DNA of 46,700 nucleotides. Origin: Spirochaetaceae bacterium (GTDB taxonomy: Bacteria > Spirochaetota > Spirochaetia > SZUA-6 > Bin103). The notes under the pieces were generated by a model. That model did not search any database, was not told where the DNA came from, and worked only from the letters and a program-made list of their open reading frames with translations. Shown here in pieces: positions 9,358 to 18,182 of this stretch. Made by a program: the position numbers and the translations under genes. Each line of letters begins with the position of its first letter. Within the stretch, counting starts at the first letter, position 1. The stretch is from contig JAPOQV010000296.1 of NCBI GenBank assembly GCA_026710565.1, positions 1 to 46,700 of the forward strand, read 5' to 3'.

Positions 9358-10353
9358 CTAGTCGTAGCGGATGCGCGGGTCGAGCATGGCCAGGGCGATG
9401 TCGGCCAGCAGGTTCCCGATCAGGAGGAAGATCGCGTAGAACTGCAGGATGCTGGCCGCCATGAAGATGTCCTCGCCGAGCACCGCCTCCAGCAGGAGCG
9501 GGCCGGCGGTGGGCAGGTTGAGGACGATCGACGTGATCGCTTCGCTGGACAACAGGGTCGGCAGCGTCATGCCCAGGCTGCTCACGAACGGGTTGAAGGC
9601 GATCCGCACGGCGTGGCGGCGGGTGACGATCCGCTCCTTGACGCCCTTGGAGCGCGCCGTGGTGACGTAGGGCTCCCCCAGCACGTCGAGCAGGTTGGCG
9701 CGCATCACCCGGATGGTGCCGGCGGTGCCGGCCGTGCCGATCACGATGATCGGAATCCACAGGTTCTTGATGAAGTCCAGCACCCTCATGACGCTCCAGG
9801 GGGCGTCCTGATACGCCGGTGAGAACATGCTCCCCACGGGCATCCCGAAGGTGAACAGGGCGAACACCATGAGCGCCAGCGCCAGGAAGAAGTTGGGGAT
9901 GGACAGGCCCACGAAGCCGACGAAGGTGGCGACGTAGTCGCGGATGGTGTTCTTGTGCAGCGCCACGTAGATCCCGATGGGAATGCCGATGCCCCAGGTG
10001 AAGATCAGGGAGGCGATGGAGATGATGAAGCTCAGCAGCAGGCGGCTGCCGAGCAGCTCGGCGACGGGCCGCTGGTAGGTGAACGAGATGCCCATGTCGC
10101 CCATGGTGAAGTTGCGGATCCAGATCAGGTACTGCTGCCACTTTGGCTTGTCGAGGCCGAAGTGGACGCTGAAGTTCTCCACCATCTGCATCGCGGCCTC
10201 CGTCCGGATGCCCGAGCGCTGCTCCTGCAACTCCGCCAGCATGTTGGTCAGGTAGTCGCCGGGAGCGATCTGGATGGTGATGAAGATGATCAGCGACAGC
10301 AGGAAGTAGGAGACGATCATCGACAGGAACCGCCGCAGCAGGAAGACCTTCAT
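9358..10353 (-). CDS. Opp/Dpp-type ABC transporter permease, B subunit
   Basis: Integral-membrane subunit of a family-5 (peptide/opine/oligosaccharide-type) ABC importer. The 331-residue sequence begins MKVFLLRRFLSMIVSYFLLS, the usual first helix of DppB/OppB proteins. It continues through a periplasmic segment and then four more hydrophobic regions, with a permease EAA loop (RSKGVKERIVTRRHAVRIA). It ends with DPRIRYD, the standard C-terminal signature. The ATG overlaps the stop of the F ATPase gene by ATGA, so it is translationally coupled and is the last gene of the operon, an unusual place for the B permease. The transported substrate is unknown. Confidence 0.93.
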   Translation of the reverse strand: MKVFLLRRFLSMIVSYFLLSLIIFITIQIAPGDYLTNMLAELQEQRSGIRTEAAMQMVENFSVHFGLDKPKWQQYLIWIRNFTMGDMGISFTYQRPVAELLGSRLLLSFIISIASLIFTWGIGIPIGIYVALHKNTIRDYVATFVGFVGLSIPNFFLALALMVFALFTFGMPVGSMFSPAYQDAPWSVMRVLDFIKNLWIPIIVIGTAGTAGTIRVMRANLLDVLGEPYVTTARSKGVKERIVTRRHAVRIAFNPFVSSLGMTLPTLLSSEAITSIVLNLPTAGPLLLEAVLGEDIFMAASILQFYAIFLLIGNLLADIALAMLDPRIRYD

Positions 10354-11378
10354 GCAGGCGTCCTTCCCTGTAGATGCAGCTCGCCGGTGCGCAGGCAGGA
10401 GGAGCGGTGGCCGGGGGCGACCTCCACCAGCGGGGTCGGCTCCACCCGGCAGCGCGCTTGCGCATACGGGCAGCGCGGGTGGAAGTGGCAGCCCGGCGGC
10501 GGGTTCACGGGACTGGGGACGTCACCTTCCAGGGCGACCTCCGCCGGCTTCTCGTGGGGATCGATGGACGGGGAGGAGGCCAGCAGCGCCTCCGTGTAGG
10601 GATGCCGGGGGTTGCGGAACACCGCCGCGGCGCCGCCGGCCTCGACGATGCGGCCCAGGTACATGACCGCGACCCGGTCGCTGACGTAGTGCACGACGTT
10701 CAGGTCGTGGGCGATGAAGAGGTAGCTCAACCCCAGCTCGCGCTGCAGGTCGATCATCAGGTTCAGGATCTGCGCCTGCACGGACATGTCGAGCGCGGAG
10801 ACCGGCTCGTCGGCGACCACCAGGGACGGTTCGAGCGCCAGCGCGCGGGCCAGGCCGATGCGCTGTCGCTGGCCGCCGGAGAACTCGTGCGGGAACCGGT
10901 CCGCGTGCTGCGGTCTGAGCCCCACCAGAGAGAGCAGGCGCTGCACCTCGCCCCGCATCGCCTGCCCCTTGGCGATCTTCTGCACGATCAGCGGCTCGCC
11001 GACGATCTCGGAGACGCGCATCCGCGGGCTGAGCGACGAGAAGGGATCCTGGAAGACGATCTGCACCTGCCGGTGATATTCGTGCATCTCCTCGCGCGTG
11101 AGGGAGCGGAGGTCCAGCTCGCGGCCGTCCTTCCTGAAGACGACGCGGCCGTCGGTGGGATCGTGCAGGCCGACGATCACCCTGCCGGTGGTGGTCTTGC
11201 CGCAGCCGCTCTCGCCGACCAGCCCCAGCGTCTCGCCTGCCGCGATCGAGAAGTCGACGCCGTCAACGGCCCGTACGTGGCCGACCGTGCGCCGCAGCAG
11301 CCCCTTCTCGATCGGGAAGTGCTTCTTCAGGCACGCCACGTCCAGCAACGCCCGGTCAGGCGGCAGGTCAGGCGGCAT
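10350..11378 (-). CDS. Opp/Dpp-type ABC transporter ATP-binding protein, F subunit
   Basis: Cytoplasmic ATPase that powers the importer encoded around it. The 342-residue protein shows Walker A GESGCGKT, Q-loop IVFQDPFSSL, signature FSGGQRQRIGLA, Walker B LVVADEPVSALD and the H-loop IAHDLNVV. The C-terminal oligopeptide-transporter extension has the Cys-containing CHFHPRCPYAQARC segment, which in relatives can hold an Fe-S cluster. It overlaps the D ATPase gene by 11 bases and the B permease by 4, so expression is tightly coupled. Confidence 0.94.
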   Translation of the reverse strand: MPPDLPPDRALLDVACLKKHFPIEKGLLRRTVGHVRAVDGVDFSIAAGETLGLVGESGCGKTTTGRVIVGLHDPTDGRVVFRKDGRELDLRSLTREEMHEYHRQVQIVFQDPFSSLSPRMRVSEIVGEPLIVQKIAKGQAMRGEVQRLLSLVGLRPQHADRFPHEFSGGQRQRIGLARALALEPSLVVADEPVSALDMSVQAQILNLMIDLQRELGLSYLFIAHDLNVVHYVSDRVAVMYLGRIVEAGGAAAVFRNPRHPYTEALLASSPSIDPHEKPAEVALEGDVPSPVNPPPGCHFHPRCPYAQARCRVEPTPLVEVAPGHRSSCLRTGELHLQGRTPA

Positions 11379-12390
11379 CGCCGCCCTCTTCGTACAGCCA
11401 GCAGGAAACGGTGTGGTCAGGGCCCACCCGCGTGATCTCCGGCTGGGTCCGGCACCGGTCGGTGGCGTGGGCGCAGCGCTGCGCGAACGGGCACCCCTCG
11501 ATGACGGTCATCGGGTCGGGCACCGAGCCCGTGATCGCCTCCAGCTTCGACTTGGGAGCGGTGGCCATGGACGGCACCGACCGGAACAGCGCCTGCGTGT
11601 AGGGATGCCGGGGATGGGCGAACAGCTCGGCTACGGGCGCCTGTTCCATGATCCGGCCCAGGTACATGACGATCACGTCGTCGGCCATCTGCGCGATGAC
11701 GCCCAGGTCGTGGGTGATGAACAGGATCGACATGTGGTACTCGGCCTGCAGGTCCCGGAGGAGGCGGAGGATCTGCGCCTCGATCGTGACGTCCAGGGCG
11801 GTGGTCGGCTCGTCGGCGATCAGCAGCCGCGGTCTGCACGACAGCGCCATGGCGATCATGGCCCGCTGCCTCATGCCGCCGCTCAACTGGTAGGGATACT
11901 CGTCCACCCGCTGCGCGGGGTCGGGCATGCCGACGCGGCGCAGCATCTCCGTCGCGTACTCCCTGGCCTGCGCCTTGTCCATGTCCAGGTGGATGAGGAC
12001 GCTCTCCATGATCTGGTAGCCGATGGTGTAGATGGGGCTCAGGGTGCGCATCGGCTCCTGGAAGACCATGGCGATCTCCTTTCCCCTGATCTCGCGGATC
12101 GTGCGGCCCTTGGGCGGGACCCGCGCCAGGTCGACGACCTCGTGCTCCCGGTGCAGGGCGATCGATCCTCCCTCGATGCGTCCCGGCGGACTCGGCACCA
12201 GGCGCAGGATGGTCGCAGCGGTCACGCTCTTGCCGCAGCCGCTCTCGCCTACGATGCCGACGGTGCGGTTGGTGCCGATGTCGAAGCTCACGCCGTCGAC
12301 GGCGCGCACGATGCCGTCATCGGTGTGGAACCAGGTGCGCAGGTCCCTGACTTCGAGCAGCTTCCGGCTTCCGGAAGGGACTTTCGCCAT
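11368..12390 (-). CDS. Opp/Dpp-type ABC transporter ATP-binding protein, D subunit
   Basis: Second ATPase of the heterodimeric importer motor. It has Walker A GESGCGKS, signature LSGGMRQRAMIA, Walker B LLIADEPTTALD, H-loop THDLGVIAQM, and a C-terminal Cys cluster (GCPFAQRCAHATDRC). I prefer the ATG at 12390 (MAKVPSGSRKLLEV), four bases after the C permease stop. An ATG at 12420 would add ten residues and overlap the permease gene. Length (340 aa) matches DppD/OppD. Confidence 0.93.
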   Translation of the reverse strand: MAKVPSGSRKLLEVRDLRTWFHTDDGIVRAVDGVSFDIGTNRTVGIVGESGCGKSVTAATILRLVPSPPGRIEGGSIALHREHEVVDLARVPPKGRTIREIRGKEIAMVFQEPMRTLSPIYTIGYQIMESVLIHLDMDKAQAREYATEMLRRVGMPDPAQRVDEYPYQLSGGMRQRAMIAMALSCRPRLLIADEPTTALDVTIEAQILRLLRDLQAEYHMSILFITHDLGVIAQMADDVIVMYLGRIMEQAPVAELFAHPRHPYTQALFRSVPSMATAPKSKLEAITGSVPDPMTVIEGCPFAQRCAHATDRCRTQPEITRVGPDHTVSCWLYEEGGDAA

Positions 12391-12394
12391 GGTG

Positions 12395-13510
12395 CTACGT
12401 CGCGAACGGATCGGCGGCATCGCGCAATCCGTCGCCGAAGAAGTTGAAGCAAAGCACGACCAGGATGATCATGAGCCCGGGAATGGCCAGCCACAGGTGG
12501 TGGACCAGCGCCTGCACGTTCTGGGCGTCCTTCAGCATCACCCCCCAGCTCGTGAGCGGCGGCGTGATGCCGATGCCCAGGAAGCTCAGGCTGCTCTCGC
12601 CGAGGATGGTGCCCGGTATGGCCAGCGTCGCGACGACGATGATGTGGCTGAGCGAGCCGGGCAGGAGGTGCTTGTTGATGATCCGCCAGTGGCTGGAGCC
12701 GACGACGCGGGCCGCCATCACGTACTCCTCCTGGCGGTAGGCCAGTACCTTGCCGCGCACCACGCGCGCCAGGCTGCCCCAGCCGATGAGCGACAGGATG
12801 ACCACCACGCCGAGATAGACGAACCCGGACGGCCAGGTGACCGGGATGGCGGCCGACAGCGCGATCCACAGCGGTATCTGCGGAAAGGAGATCAACAGCT
12901 CGATGATCCGCTGGATGGCGTTGTCCACCATCCTGCCGAAGTAGGCGGAGGCCACGCCCAGGATCGATCCCAGGACGATGGTGATCAGGGTGCCCACCAG
13001 CGGGACCGACAGGCTGACCTGCGCGCCGGTCCAGACCCGCGAAAGGATGTCCCGGCCCAGCGTGTCCGTGCCCCACAGGAACAGCGTCGCTCCCTCGTCC
13101 ACCCCGAACAGCCGCACGCTCATCGGGATGAAGCCGATCAGCTTGTAGGGCTCCGAGGCGACGAAGAAGCGGATCGGGTACTTCGTGGTCGTGACTTCCC
13201 GGTAGGAGATCGCCAGGGTCGTCATGTCGATGCTCCGTTCGCGGGCGTGGACGAATGGACGCGTAAGCCTTCCCTCCTCGTCCCTGAAATGGACCCTCTG
13301 CGGCGGGGCGAACTTGAAGGTGACGTGGAACTCGTCGTGGTGATAGGCGCTGAAGAACGGGGCGAAGAGGGCGATGGAGTACAGGACGACCAGGATCACG
13401 CCGCTGACGACCGCCAGCCGGTTCTTGCTGAAGCGGCGCCACATGAGCGCCCGCACGCTCCGGATCGATGCGACCTCGGCGATCGCCGTCTGGAGCGCGG
13501 CCTGGCTCAT
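12395..13510 (-). CDS. Opp/Dpp-type ABC transporter permease, C subunit
   Basis: Second membrane subunit. The 371-residue sequence has a cytoplasmic start rich in basic residues (ALMWRRFSKNRLAVV), a first helix, and then an unusually long periplasmic insert (about residues 55-170, including HYHDEFHVTFKFAPPQRVHF-type sequence). The conserved GTDTLGRDILSRVWTGAQVSL motif and the permease core with an EAA loop follow. Such long inserts are seen in permeases working with oligosaccharide-type family-5 systems. The start overlaps the stop of the glycosidase-like gene by ATGA, so sugar hydrolase and permease are made together. Confidence 0.92.
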   Translation of the reverse strand: MSQAALQTAIAEVASIRSVRALMWRRFSKNRLAVVSGVILVVLYSIALFAPFFSAYHHDEFHVTFKFAPPQRVHFRDEEGRLTRPFVHARERSIDMTTLAISYREVTTTKYPIRFFVASEPYKLIGFIPMSVRLFGVDEGATLFLWGTDTLGRDILSRVWTGAQVSLSVPLVGTLITIVLGSILGVASAYFGRMVDNAIQRIIELLISFPQIPLWIALSAAIPVTWPSGFVYLGVVVILSLIGWGSLARVVRGKVLAYRQEEYVMAARVVGSSHWRIINKHLLPGSLSHIIVVATLAIPGTILGESSLSFLGIGITPPLTSWGVMLKDAQNVQALVHHLWLAIPGLMIILVVLCFNFFGDGLRDAADPFAT

Positions 13511-15009
13511 CGACCGCCCAACACCCGCACCTCGACCTCGTGCAGGACCACGTCGTCATGCGCTCCGGGGGCGCTCCGGGTGAGCCGAAGGCCCAGGTGG
13601 TTGTCCCCGTACACGGCCGGCGGGGAGCCCAGCGGGAACCGGCACACCGGGAGCTGACCCTCGGAGTCCGGCCATTCGCAACGGATCGACTCCGGCGGAA
13701 CCGATGAGCCGTTGACGTCGATCTCGACCTCGTCCCCGGGCACGATCGCCGGCCGGCAGATCAGCTCCGCGCCGCCCGGTCCCGGCAGGTGCTCGCACAG
13801 GCGGAACCGGATCCGGCCGCGCGCCCCCGGCTCATCACGCGGCAGCACGATCTCTTCCGCGCGATAGGGGAAGTCGCCCTTGTACCCGGCCCGCCGGCCG
13901 GCATTCGACCCCCAGATGGGATAGAAGGCGTAGTGGCGGTCATGCGCGTCGACCTGCTCCGGGTCGCGCAGCGTCCGCAGCATCGGGAAGCGGGAGACGT
14001 CGAAGACGTTCTGGGTGGAAAGACCGTCGGCGCCCGCGCCGTAGAAGTTGCGCACCGTCGCGCAGTAGTGTTCGTCCGTCTGCACCAGTTCGCGGTGGTC
14101 GTAGCCCAGCCACTCCTGGACCTGCGGATACACGTAGCAGTCGGTCTCCCGCGCCAGCCGGACGAACTCCTCGAAGCGGGGGTTGGGGTCGGTGAAGCCG
14201 ATGTCGCCGGGGACGACGTAGTCGATCAGCCGGTCGCCGATCCAGGCGGGGATGTCGTAGCCCATCCGCAGGCACCCGTCCAGGTGCTGGAGGACGCGCA
14301 CGCCCAAGAGGAGCCGGCGGCCCCGTTCGGCGCCGACCGCATCCAGCATGGCGCGGACCCTCCGGACGAAACCGGTGAGGATCGCGTGGCTCCGCTCCGC
14401 TTCGCCCGGCGGGAAGCATGCGGGCAGGCGGGTGAAGTTGAACTCGATGCCGTCCACGTCGAAGCGGCCGGCGACCTCCTCCATGACCGCGAACAGGTAG
14501 TCGCGGACCTCCTCCTCGGCGTAGTTGAGCGCGCAGCCCAGTTCGTAGCTGCGCGGGTCGGTGGTGCGCTTCGACGAGGGGGCGTACCCCTTGAGGATCC
14601 AGTGCGGCTTGTCCTGCCCCAGCCTGGCGAACCAGTCGGCGTTGTGGCCGTGGCGGTCGTTCATCCGGAAGCCGGCGATCATCTCGATGCCGTGCCGGTG
14701 GCACTCCTCGGCGTAGACCTCGATCGGCATCACGCCGTCGTCCATCATCGGCACCAGCCGCTGGTGGTGCGGGCGGGCGTCCCACTCGCATGACTCGCCG
14801 CGCCACCAGTGGCTCCATCCCTGGCTGAAGACCTCCTGCACCACGGTGTCGATCGCCTGCGCCTCGGCGTAGTTGCGCACGACCCCGCGCAGATCGTCCG
14901 GCGTAGCGCGTCCCTCGGTCATGAATCGCGTCGTGTTGGACGGGTCGCTGCAGTAGACGACGCGGCGCGTCCCCCTCGGTGTCAGCGAGCCCAGCGCGAA
15001 GTCGGGCAT
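13507..15009 (-). CDS. GHL10-like glycoside hydrolase family protein
   Basis: A 500-residue cytoplasmic protein (no signal peptide) resembling family-10-like glycosylhydrolases (GHL10/DUF187-type TIM barrels). Supporting segments are GIEMIAGFRMNDRHGHNADWF, the strand-4-like DVDGIEFNFTRLP with a candidate acid Glu, LLLGVRVLQH, and VVPGDIGFTDPNPRFEEFV. The last third is a beta-rich domain (about residues 390-500). The start has a good AGGAGG site 7 bases upstream. Placement inside an uptake operon and the absence of a signal peptide suggest processing of an imported oligosaccharide or glycoside; the substrate is unknown. It could also be a non-catalytic relative. Confidence 0.75.
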   Translation of the reverse strand: MPDFALGSLTPRGTRRVVYCSDPSNTTRFMTEGRATPDDLRGVVRNYAEAQAIDTVVQEVFSQGWSHWWRGESCEWDARPHHQRLVPMMDDGVMPIEVYAEECHRHGIEMIAGFRMNDRHGHNADWFARLGQDKPHWILKGYAPSSKRTTDPRSYELGCALNYAEEEVRDYLFAVMEEVAGRFDVDGIEFNFTRLPACFPPGEAERSHAILTGFVRRVRAMLDAVGAERGRRLLLGVRVLQHLDGCLRMGYDIPAWIGDRLIDYVVPGDIGFTDPNPRFEEFVRLARETDCYVYPQVQEWLGYDHRELVQTDEHYCATVRNFYGAGADGLSTQNVFDVSRFPMLRTLRDPEQVDAHDRHYAFYPIWGSNAGRRAGYKGDFPYRAEEIVLPRDEPGARGRIRFRLCEHLPGPGGAELICRPAIVPGDEVEIDVNGSSVPPESIRCEWPDSEGQLPVCRFPLGSPPAVYGDNHLGLRLTRSAPGAHDDVVLHEVEVRVLGGR

Positions 15010-15028
15010 GTGATCCTCCTGTGCATGC

Positions 15029-16102
15029 CTACCGATCGACTACCTCGAGGTGCAGCATCTCCTGCCACACCCCGTCGGTGAGATCGGCGACGTAACCGGT
15101 CGTGAACGCCTCGAAGTACTTCTGGTCCCACACGGGCACGTGCGTGAACAGCTCGCGCGGGATCGAGTTCAGCAGGTCGCGGTAGCACCACTCCAGCAGA
15201 CGGTACCCGGAGGTGGCGTGCGGCTTGAAGCGCGGATGCGGGCGCACCAGCTCCAGCTCCACCATTCGCCGGTCCAGCAGCTCGTGCAGGGTCTCCATGA
15301 TCGGGAAGCGGCGCCCCCGCGGGGCGCCGCCCGCCGTCGCCTCGGCGATGAGGGGGACCATGTCGGGAGCCAGGTGGTGCAGGCGGCGAAAGAGCGGATA
15401 CAGCCACTTGTCGTAGGGGAAGTAGGTGCGGTTCAGCAGGAACGCCAGCTCGATCGTTCGCTTGAGCGCGCTCGCGAACGAGGTGTGCAGGAAGACGAGG
15501 TTGTCCCGCAGGCGGGCGCGCTGCATCCAGTAAAGGCCCATGCCGCTGGCGTACCGGCACCAGTGCGCGATGCGCCGCTTCCAGACGGCGTCCGGGTAGT
15601 AGCCGTCGAACACGGCGCGGATGCGGCTGAAGTCGCCGGACGGGTCGTGCCAGACCTCGCCGTTGACCACGTGCACGATGTCCTCCTCCGGGATGTCGAG
15701 CCAGTCGGTGTCGCTCGCGGGAGGGGTGGTGCGGCCGATGGTCCGGCTCAGGAAGGAGCCGATCGCCTCGGGGGCAAGGCCCGGGCCGCCGACGTAGCCG
15801 GCTTCGAGCCGGAAGCCGTGGAATGAGGCCGGGAACCGTTCGGCCACCCGCGCCCAGATCGCGGGGTCGGTCTCCCGGAACAGGTCGTCGGGCAGCAGGA
15901 TGTCGACCTTGGGACCCCAGTGGTGGTCGCGGCTGACCGCGTCGTCCATGCCCAGGCACTCGCTGCCCATCCCGAAGCGTCCGCAGGCGGCTGCGTCCAG
16001 ATGGCGGGGACAGACCCGCTCCATCGCCGGCCTGACGACCTGGCGGAAGAAGTCCCTGCCCAGCTCGATGGCGCCGACGGCCGGCGGCTGCCGGGTGCCC
16101 AT
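15029..16102 (-). CDS. DUF4037 family protein (nucleotidyltransferase-like)
   Basis: A 357-residue soluble protein matching the DUF4037 pattern. An N-terminal nucleotidyltransferase-like core contains GSECLGMDDAVSRDHHWGPKVDILL, in which GS and two acidic residues resemble the GSxxxxxxSD motif of pol-beta-type folds. A helical C-terminal region holds NRTYFPYDKWLYPLF. Biochemical function is not established for the family. It sits between the solute-binding protein and the glycosidase-like gene in the same orientation, separated from the former by a strong stem-loop. That placement suggests a job tied to the imported compound, such as nucleotidyl transfer to a sugar or antibiotic-like molecule; this is inference. 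Confidence 0.8.
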   Translation of the reverse strand: MGTRQPPAVGAIELGRDFFRQVVRPAMERVCPRHLDAAACGRFGMGSECLGMDDAVSRDHHWGPKVDILLPDDLFRETDPAIWARVAERFPASFHGFRLEAGYVGGPGLAPEAIGSFLSRTIGRTTPPASDTDWLDIPEEDIVHVVNGEVWHDPSGDFSRIRAVFDGYYPDAVWKRRIAHWCRYASGMGLYWMQRARLRDNLVFLHTSFASALKRTIELAFLLNRTYFPYDKWLYPLFRRLHHLAPDMVPLIAEATAGGAPRGRRFPIMETLHELLDRRMVELELVRPHPRFKPHATSGYRLLEWCYRDLLNSIPRELFTHVPVWDQKYFEAFTTGYVADLTDGVWQEMLHLEVVDR

Positions 16103-16168
16103 CGGTTCAGGCGCAGGCGTCCGCGTGATGGACGTGGTCAGTCACTCGGTCCGGCGCATCCTGATGTC

Positions 16169-16217
16169 ATGGAGTCTGTCGGACAGCCGCTGACGCGCCG
16201 ATCTCGACAGACTCCAT
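16169..16217 (-). promoter_or_regulatory. Strong intercistronic stem-loop between SBP and DUF4037 genes
   Basis: Perfect 13-base inverted repeats, ATGGAGTCTGTCG (16169-16181) and CGACAGACTCCAT (16205-16217), flank a 23-base loop. The structure lies just after the solute-binding protein stop and before the rest of the operon. No U-run follows, so partial termination or an RNA-processing and stability element is more likely than full termination. In many importer operons such hairpins raise the amount of binding protein relative to the membrane parts; applying this here is inference. Confidence 0.65.
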
Positions 16218-16232
16218 TTCCCACGTTGCTCC

Positions 16233-18101
16233 CTATTGCACCTCGTACTTGATGTAGAACTGGTCGGGATAGGCCGAGTACTCCATCTTCTGGGCGGTCG
16301 CCACGTCCGGCAGGTTGCCGACGCGGTTGTGGCGGATGATGATCACCGGGAAGTCGGAGGTGATCGCGATCCAGCTCGTCACCTCCTCGGCTTCCATGAT
16401 CCACAGCTCCTTGGTCAGGGCCGAGTAGGACTCCGGGTCGATGGCGGAGATCACCTGCTGCTCCAGCTCCCAGGCGGCCAGGAACTCCGGCGGCGGGTTC
16501 TCGTACTTGGTGCCGAGCGTTTGCGTTTCGGGGTTGTAGCCGCCCGAACGGAACACCCACGGCAGCGATACCTGCAGGGACGGTCCCCAGTGCATGACCA
16601 CCTGCGTGTCGTAGCCGCGCATCTTCTCGAAGATGACCGAGCGCTTGACGGCGTTCATGATGGCGTCGAGTCCCACGTCCCGCCACTGCCGGACCACCAT
16701 CTCCGTCTGCGGCGTGTTGACGAACCGGTCGGTCGGCGTGTCGATGATGATGGTGACGTTCTGGCCGTCGGGATACTGCAGGATGCCGTCGCCGTCGGTG
16801 TCCGTGAGCCCGAGCTCGGCGAAGATGCGCTTCGCCTCGTCGGGATCGAAGCCGGCGTACGCCTCCATGCGGCTGTCGTAGAACGGAGAGTCGCGCCCGA
16901 CCATCGTCCCGGACGGCTGCGCCAGCCCGAAGTAGAGGGCCTCGTTGATCTCGTCCCGGTTGATCGCCAGCGACAGCGCCCGCCGGAAGTCGACTTCGTA
17001 CATCATCTTGGCCAGGTTCTCATCGTTGAGCTGGAAGAACAGCTTCAGGTAGCCCTGGAACGCCCCGCCCTTCCAGGCCAGGACCTGGTAGTCGCCGGCG
17101 GCCTCGCCTTCCTTCATGACCTGGTAGTTCTGGAAGCCCTGCATGCCGCGGCCCTGGACGTCGATCTGCCCCTGGATGACCGCCAGCGCCGCCGTCTGCT
17201 GGTCGGCCAGGATCCTGATGTGGATGTTGTCGATGTACGGGAGCTGGTTGCCCGCGGTGTCGACCACGGGATAGTACGGGTTGCGGGTGGCGCGGGACCC
17301 GTCGACGTCATCGAGCTGCGTGACGACCCAGGGACCGATCTGCGGCATGGCGCCGGGATCGTCCATGAAGCGCAGCTCGGTGTTGTTCTTGAAGTCCTCG
17401 TAGGTCGAGTCGGAGTTGAACTTGGGGTGGAACTGCTCGGCGTAGTGCTTGGGGTACAGCGCCCAGGGGCCGGACACGTTCAGGGTCATATCCGGGTTGG
17501 GGACCGCGGAGATGTACTTGACGGTGTAGTCGTCGATCTTCTCCACCTTGATGGGCTCGCCGCCGGAGTGCGTCCACCAGCTCCCGTTCGGGTGGATGTT
17601 CGTGTCGTGGCCGACGTTCTCCATGGACCAGATGATGTCGTCCGCGGTCAGGGGATGGCCGTCCGACCACTTGGCGCCCCTGCGGTGCCAGACGGTGAGC
17701 TCGGTGTAGTCGTCGTTGAACTGGTACTCCGTGGCGTACAGCGGGTCCAGGCCGCCGAAGTGCACGCCGTCGTCGAGGTATCCCGCCAGGTCGTAGGGGA
17801 TGATGAAGCCGAAGCCGCCGGCATCTCCCAGGCCGCGGTAGTAGTTCAACTGGATCCAGCCGCCGACGGCGTCGGGTGCCCAGCGGCGCAGCGTGCCGCC
17901 GTAGGTGCCGATCTCGCCCAGCACCTCCCGGACCAGCGGCTCCTCGGAGACGCGCTCCGCGACCGGTGGCAGGTCGCCGGCCGCGACCATGTCGGCCAGC
18001 ATGGGTGCCTCGCCGTACTGCATGGTCTGGGCGTGGGCGGCCGCGCCGGCGAGCAGGCCCGCAAGGGCCAGTGCGATCGATGTGCGAAGTGCCGTTCTCA
18101 T
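16233..18101 (-). CDS. ABC transporter solute-binding protein, family 5
   Basis: Periplasmic binding protein of the downstream Opp-type importer, about 622 residues from the ATG at 18101 (GAAGGAGA site 7 bases upstream). The signal peptide is MRTALRTSIALALAGLLAGAA with an AHA cleavage site. The mature start, LPPVAERVSEEPLV then GEIGTYGGTLRRW, is typical of a long subgroup of family-5 proteins often linked to oligosaccharides or complex substrates. Further family marks are TVWHRRGAKWSDGHPLTADD, RRALSLAINRDEIN and DTDGDGILQYPDG. It is the first transporter gene of the operon. Confidence 0.94.
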   Translation of the reverse strand: MRTALRTSIALALAGLLAGAAAHAQTMQYGEAPMLADMVAAGDLPPVAERVSEEPLVREVLGEIGTYGGTLRRWAPDAVGGWIQLNYYRGLGDAGGFGFIIPYDLAGYLDDGVHFGGLDPLYATEYQFNDDYTELTVWHRRGAKWSDGHPLTADDIIWSMENVGHDTNIHPNGSWWTHSGGEPIKVEKIDDYTVKYISAVPNPDMTLNVSGPWALYPKHYAEQFHPKFNSDSTYEDFKNNTELRFMDDPGAMPQIGPWVVTQLDDVDGSRATRNPYYPVVDTAGNQLPYIDNIHIRILADQQTAALAVIQGQIDVQGRGMQGFQNYQVMKEGEAAGDYQVLAWKGGAFQGYLKLFFQLNDENLAKMMYEVDFRRALSLAINRDEINEALYFGLAQPSGTMVGRDSPFYDSRMEAYAGFDPDEAKRIFAELGLTDTDGDGILQYPDGQNVTIIIDTPTDRFVNTPQTEMVVRQWRDVGLDAIMNAVKRSVIFEKMRGYDTQVVMHWGPSLQVSLPWVFRSGGYNPETQTLGTKYENPPPEFLAAWELEQQVISAIDPESYSALTKELWIMEAEEVTSWIAITSDFPVIIIRHNRVGNLPDVATAQKMEYSAYPDQFYIKYEVQ

Positions 18102-18128
18102 CGAATTCTCCTTCGTGCCCGATGGCAT

Positions 18129-18163
18129 TCGATAGCGGTAGCGGAATCGCGGTTCGGTGTCAA
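18129..18163 (-). promoter_or_regulatory. Possible sigma-70 promoter upstream of the solute-binding protein gene
   Basis: A perfect TTGACA (complement of 18158-18163) lies 17 bases upstream of TACCGC and 23 bases upstream of TATCGA on the minus strand, in the 81-base gap before the solute-binding protein. The -35 is good, the -10 poor. It could give the transporter an internal promoter in addition to read-through from the FAA-hydrolase gene. Confidence 0.35.
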
Positions 18164-18182
18164 TTGAACGGTCGGCGAGCTC

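Noticed and set aside
16236..18167. Plus-strand open frame of about 640 codons opposite the solute-binding protein
   Set aside because: Low-complexity, Val/Leu/Asp-rich antisense shadow of a clear secreted binding protein with signal peptide and ribosome-binding site.
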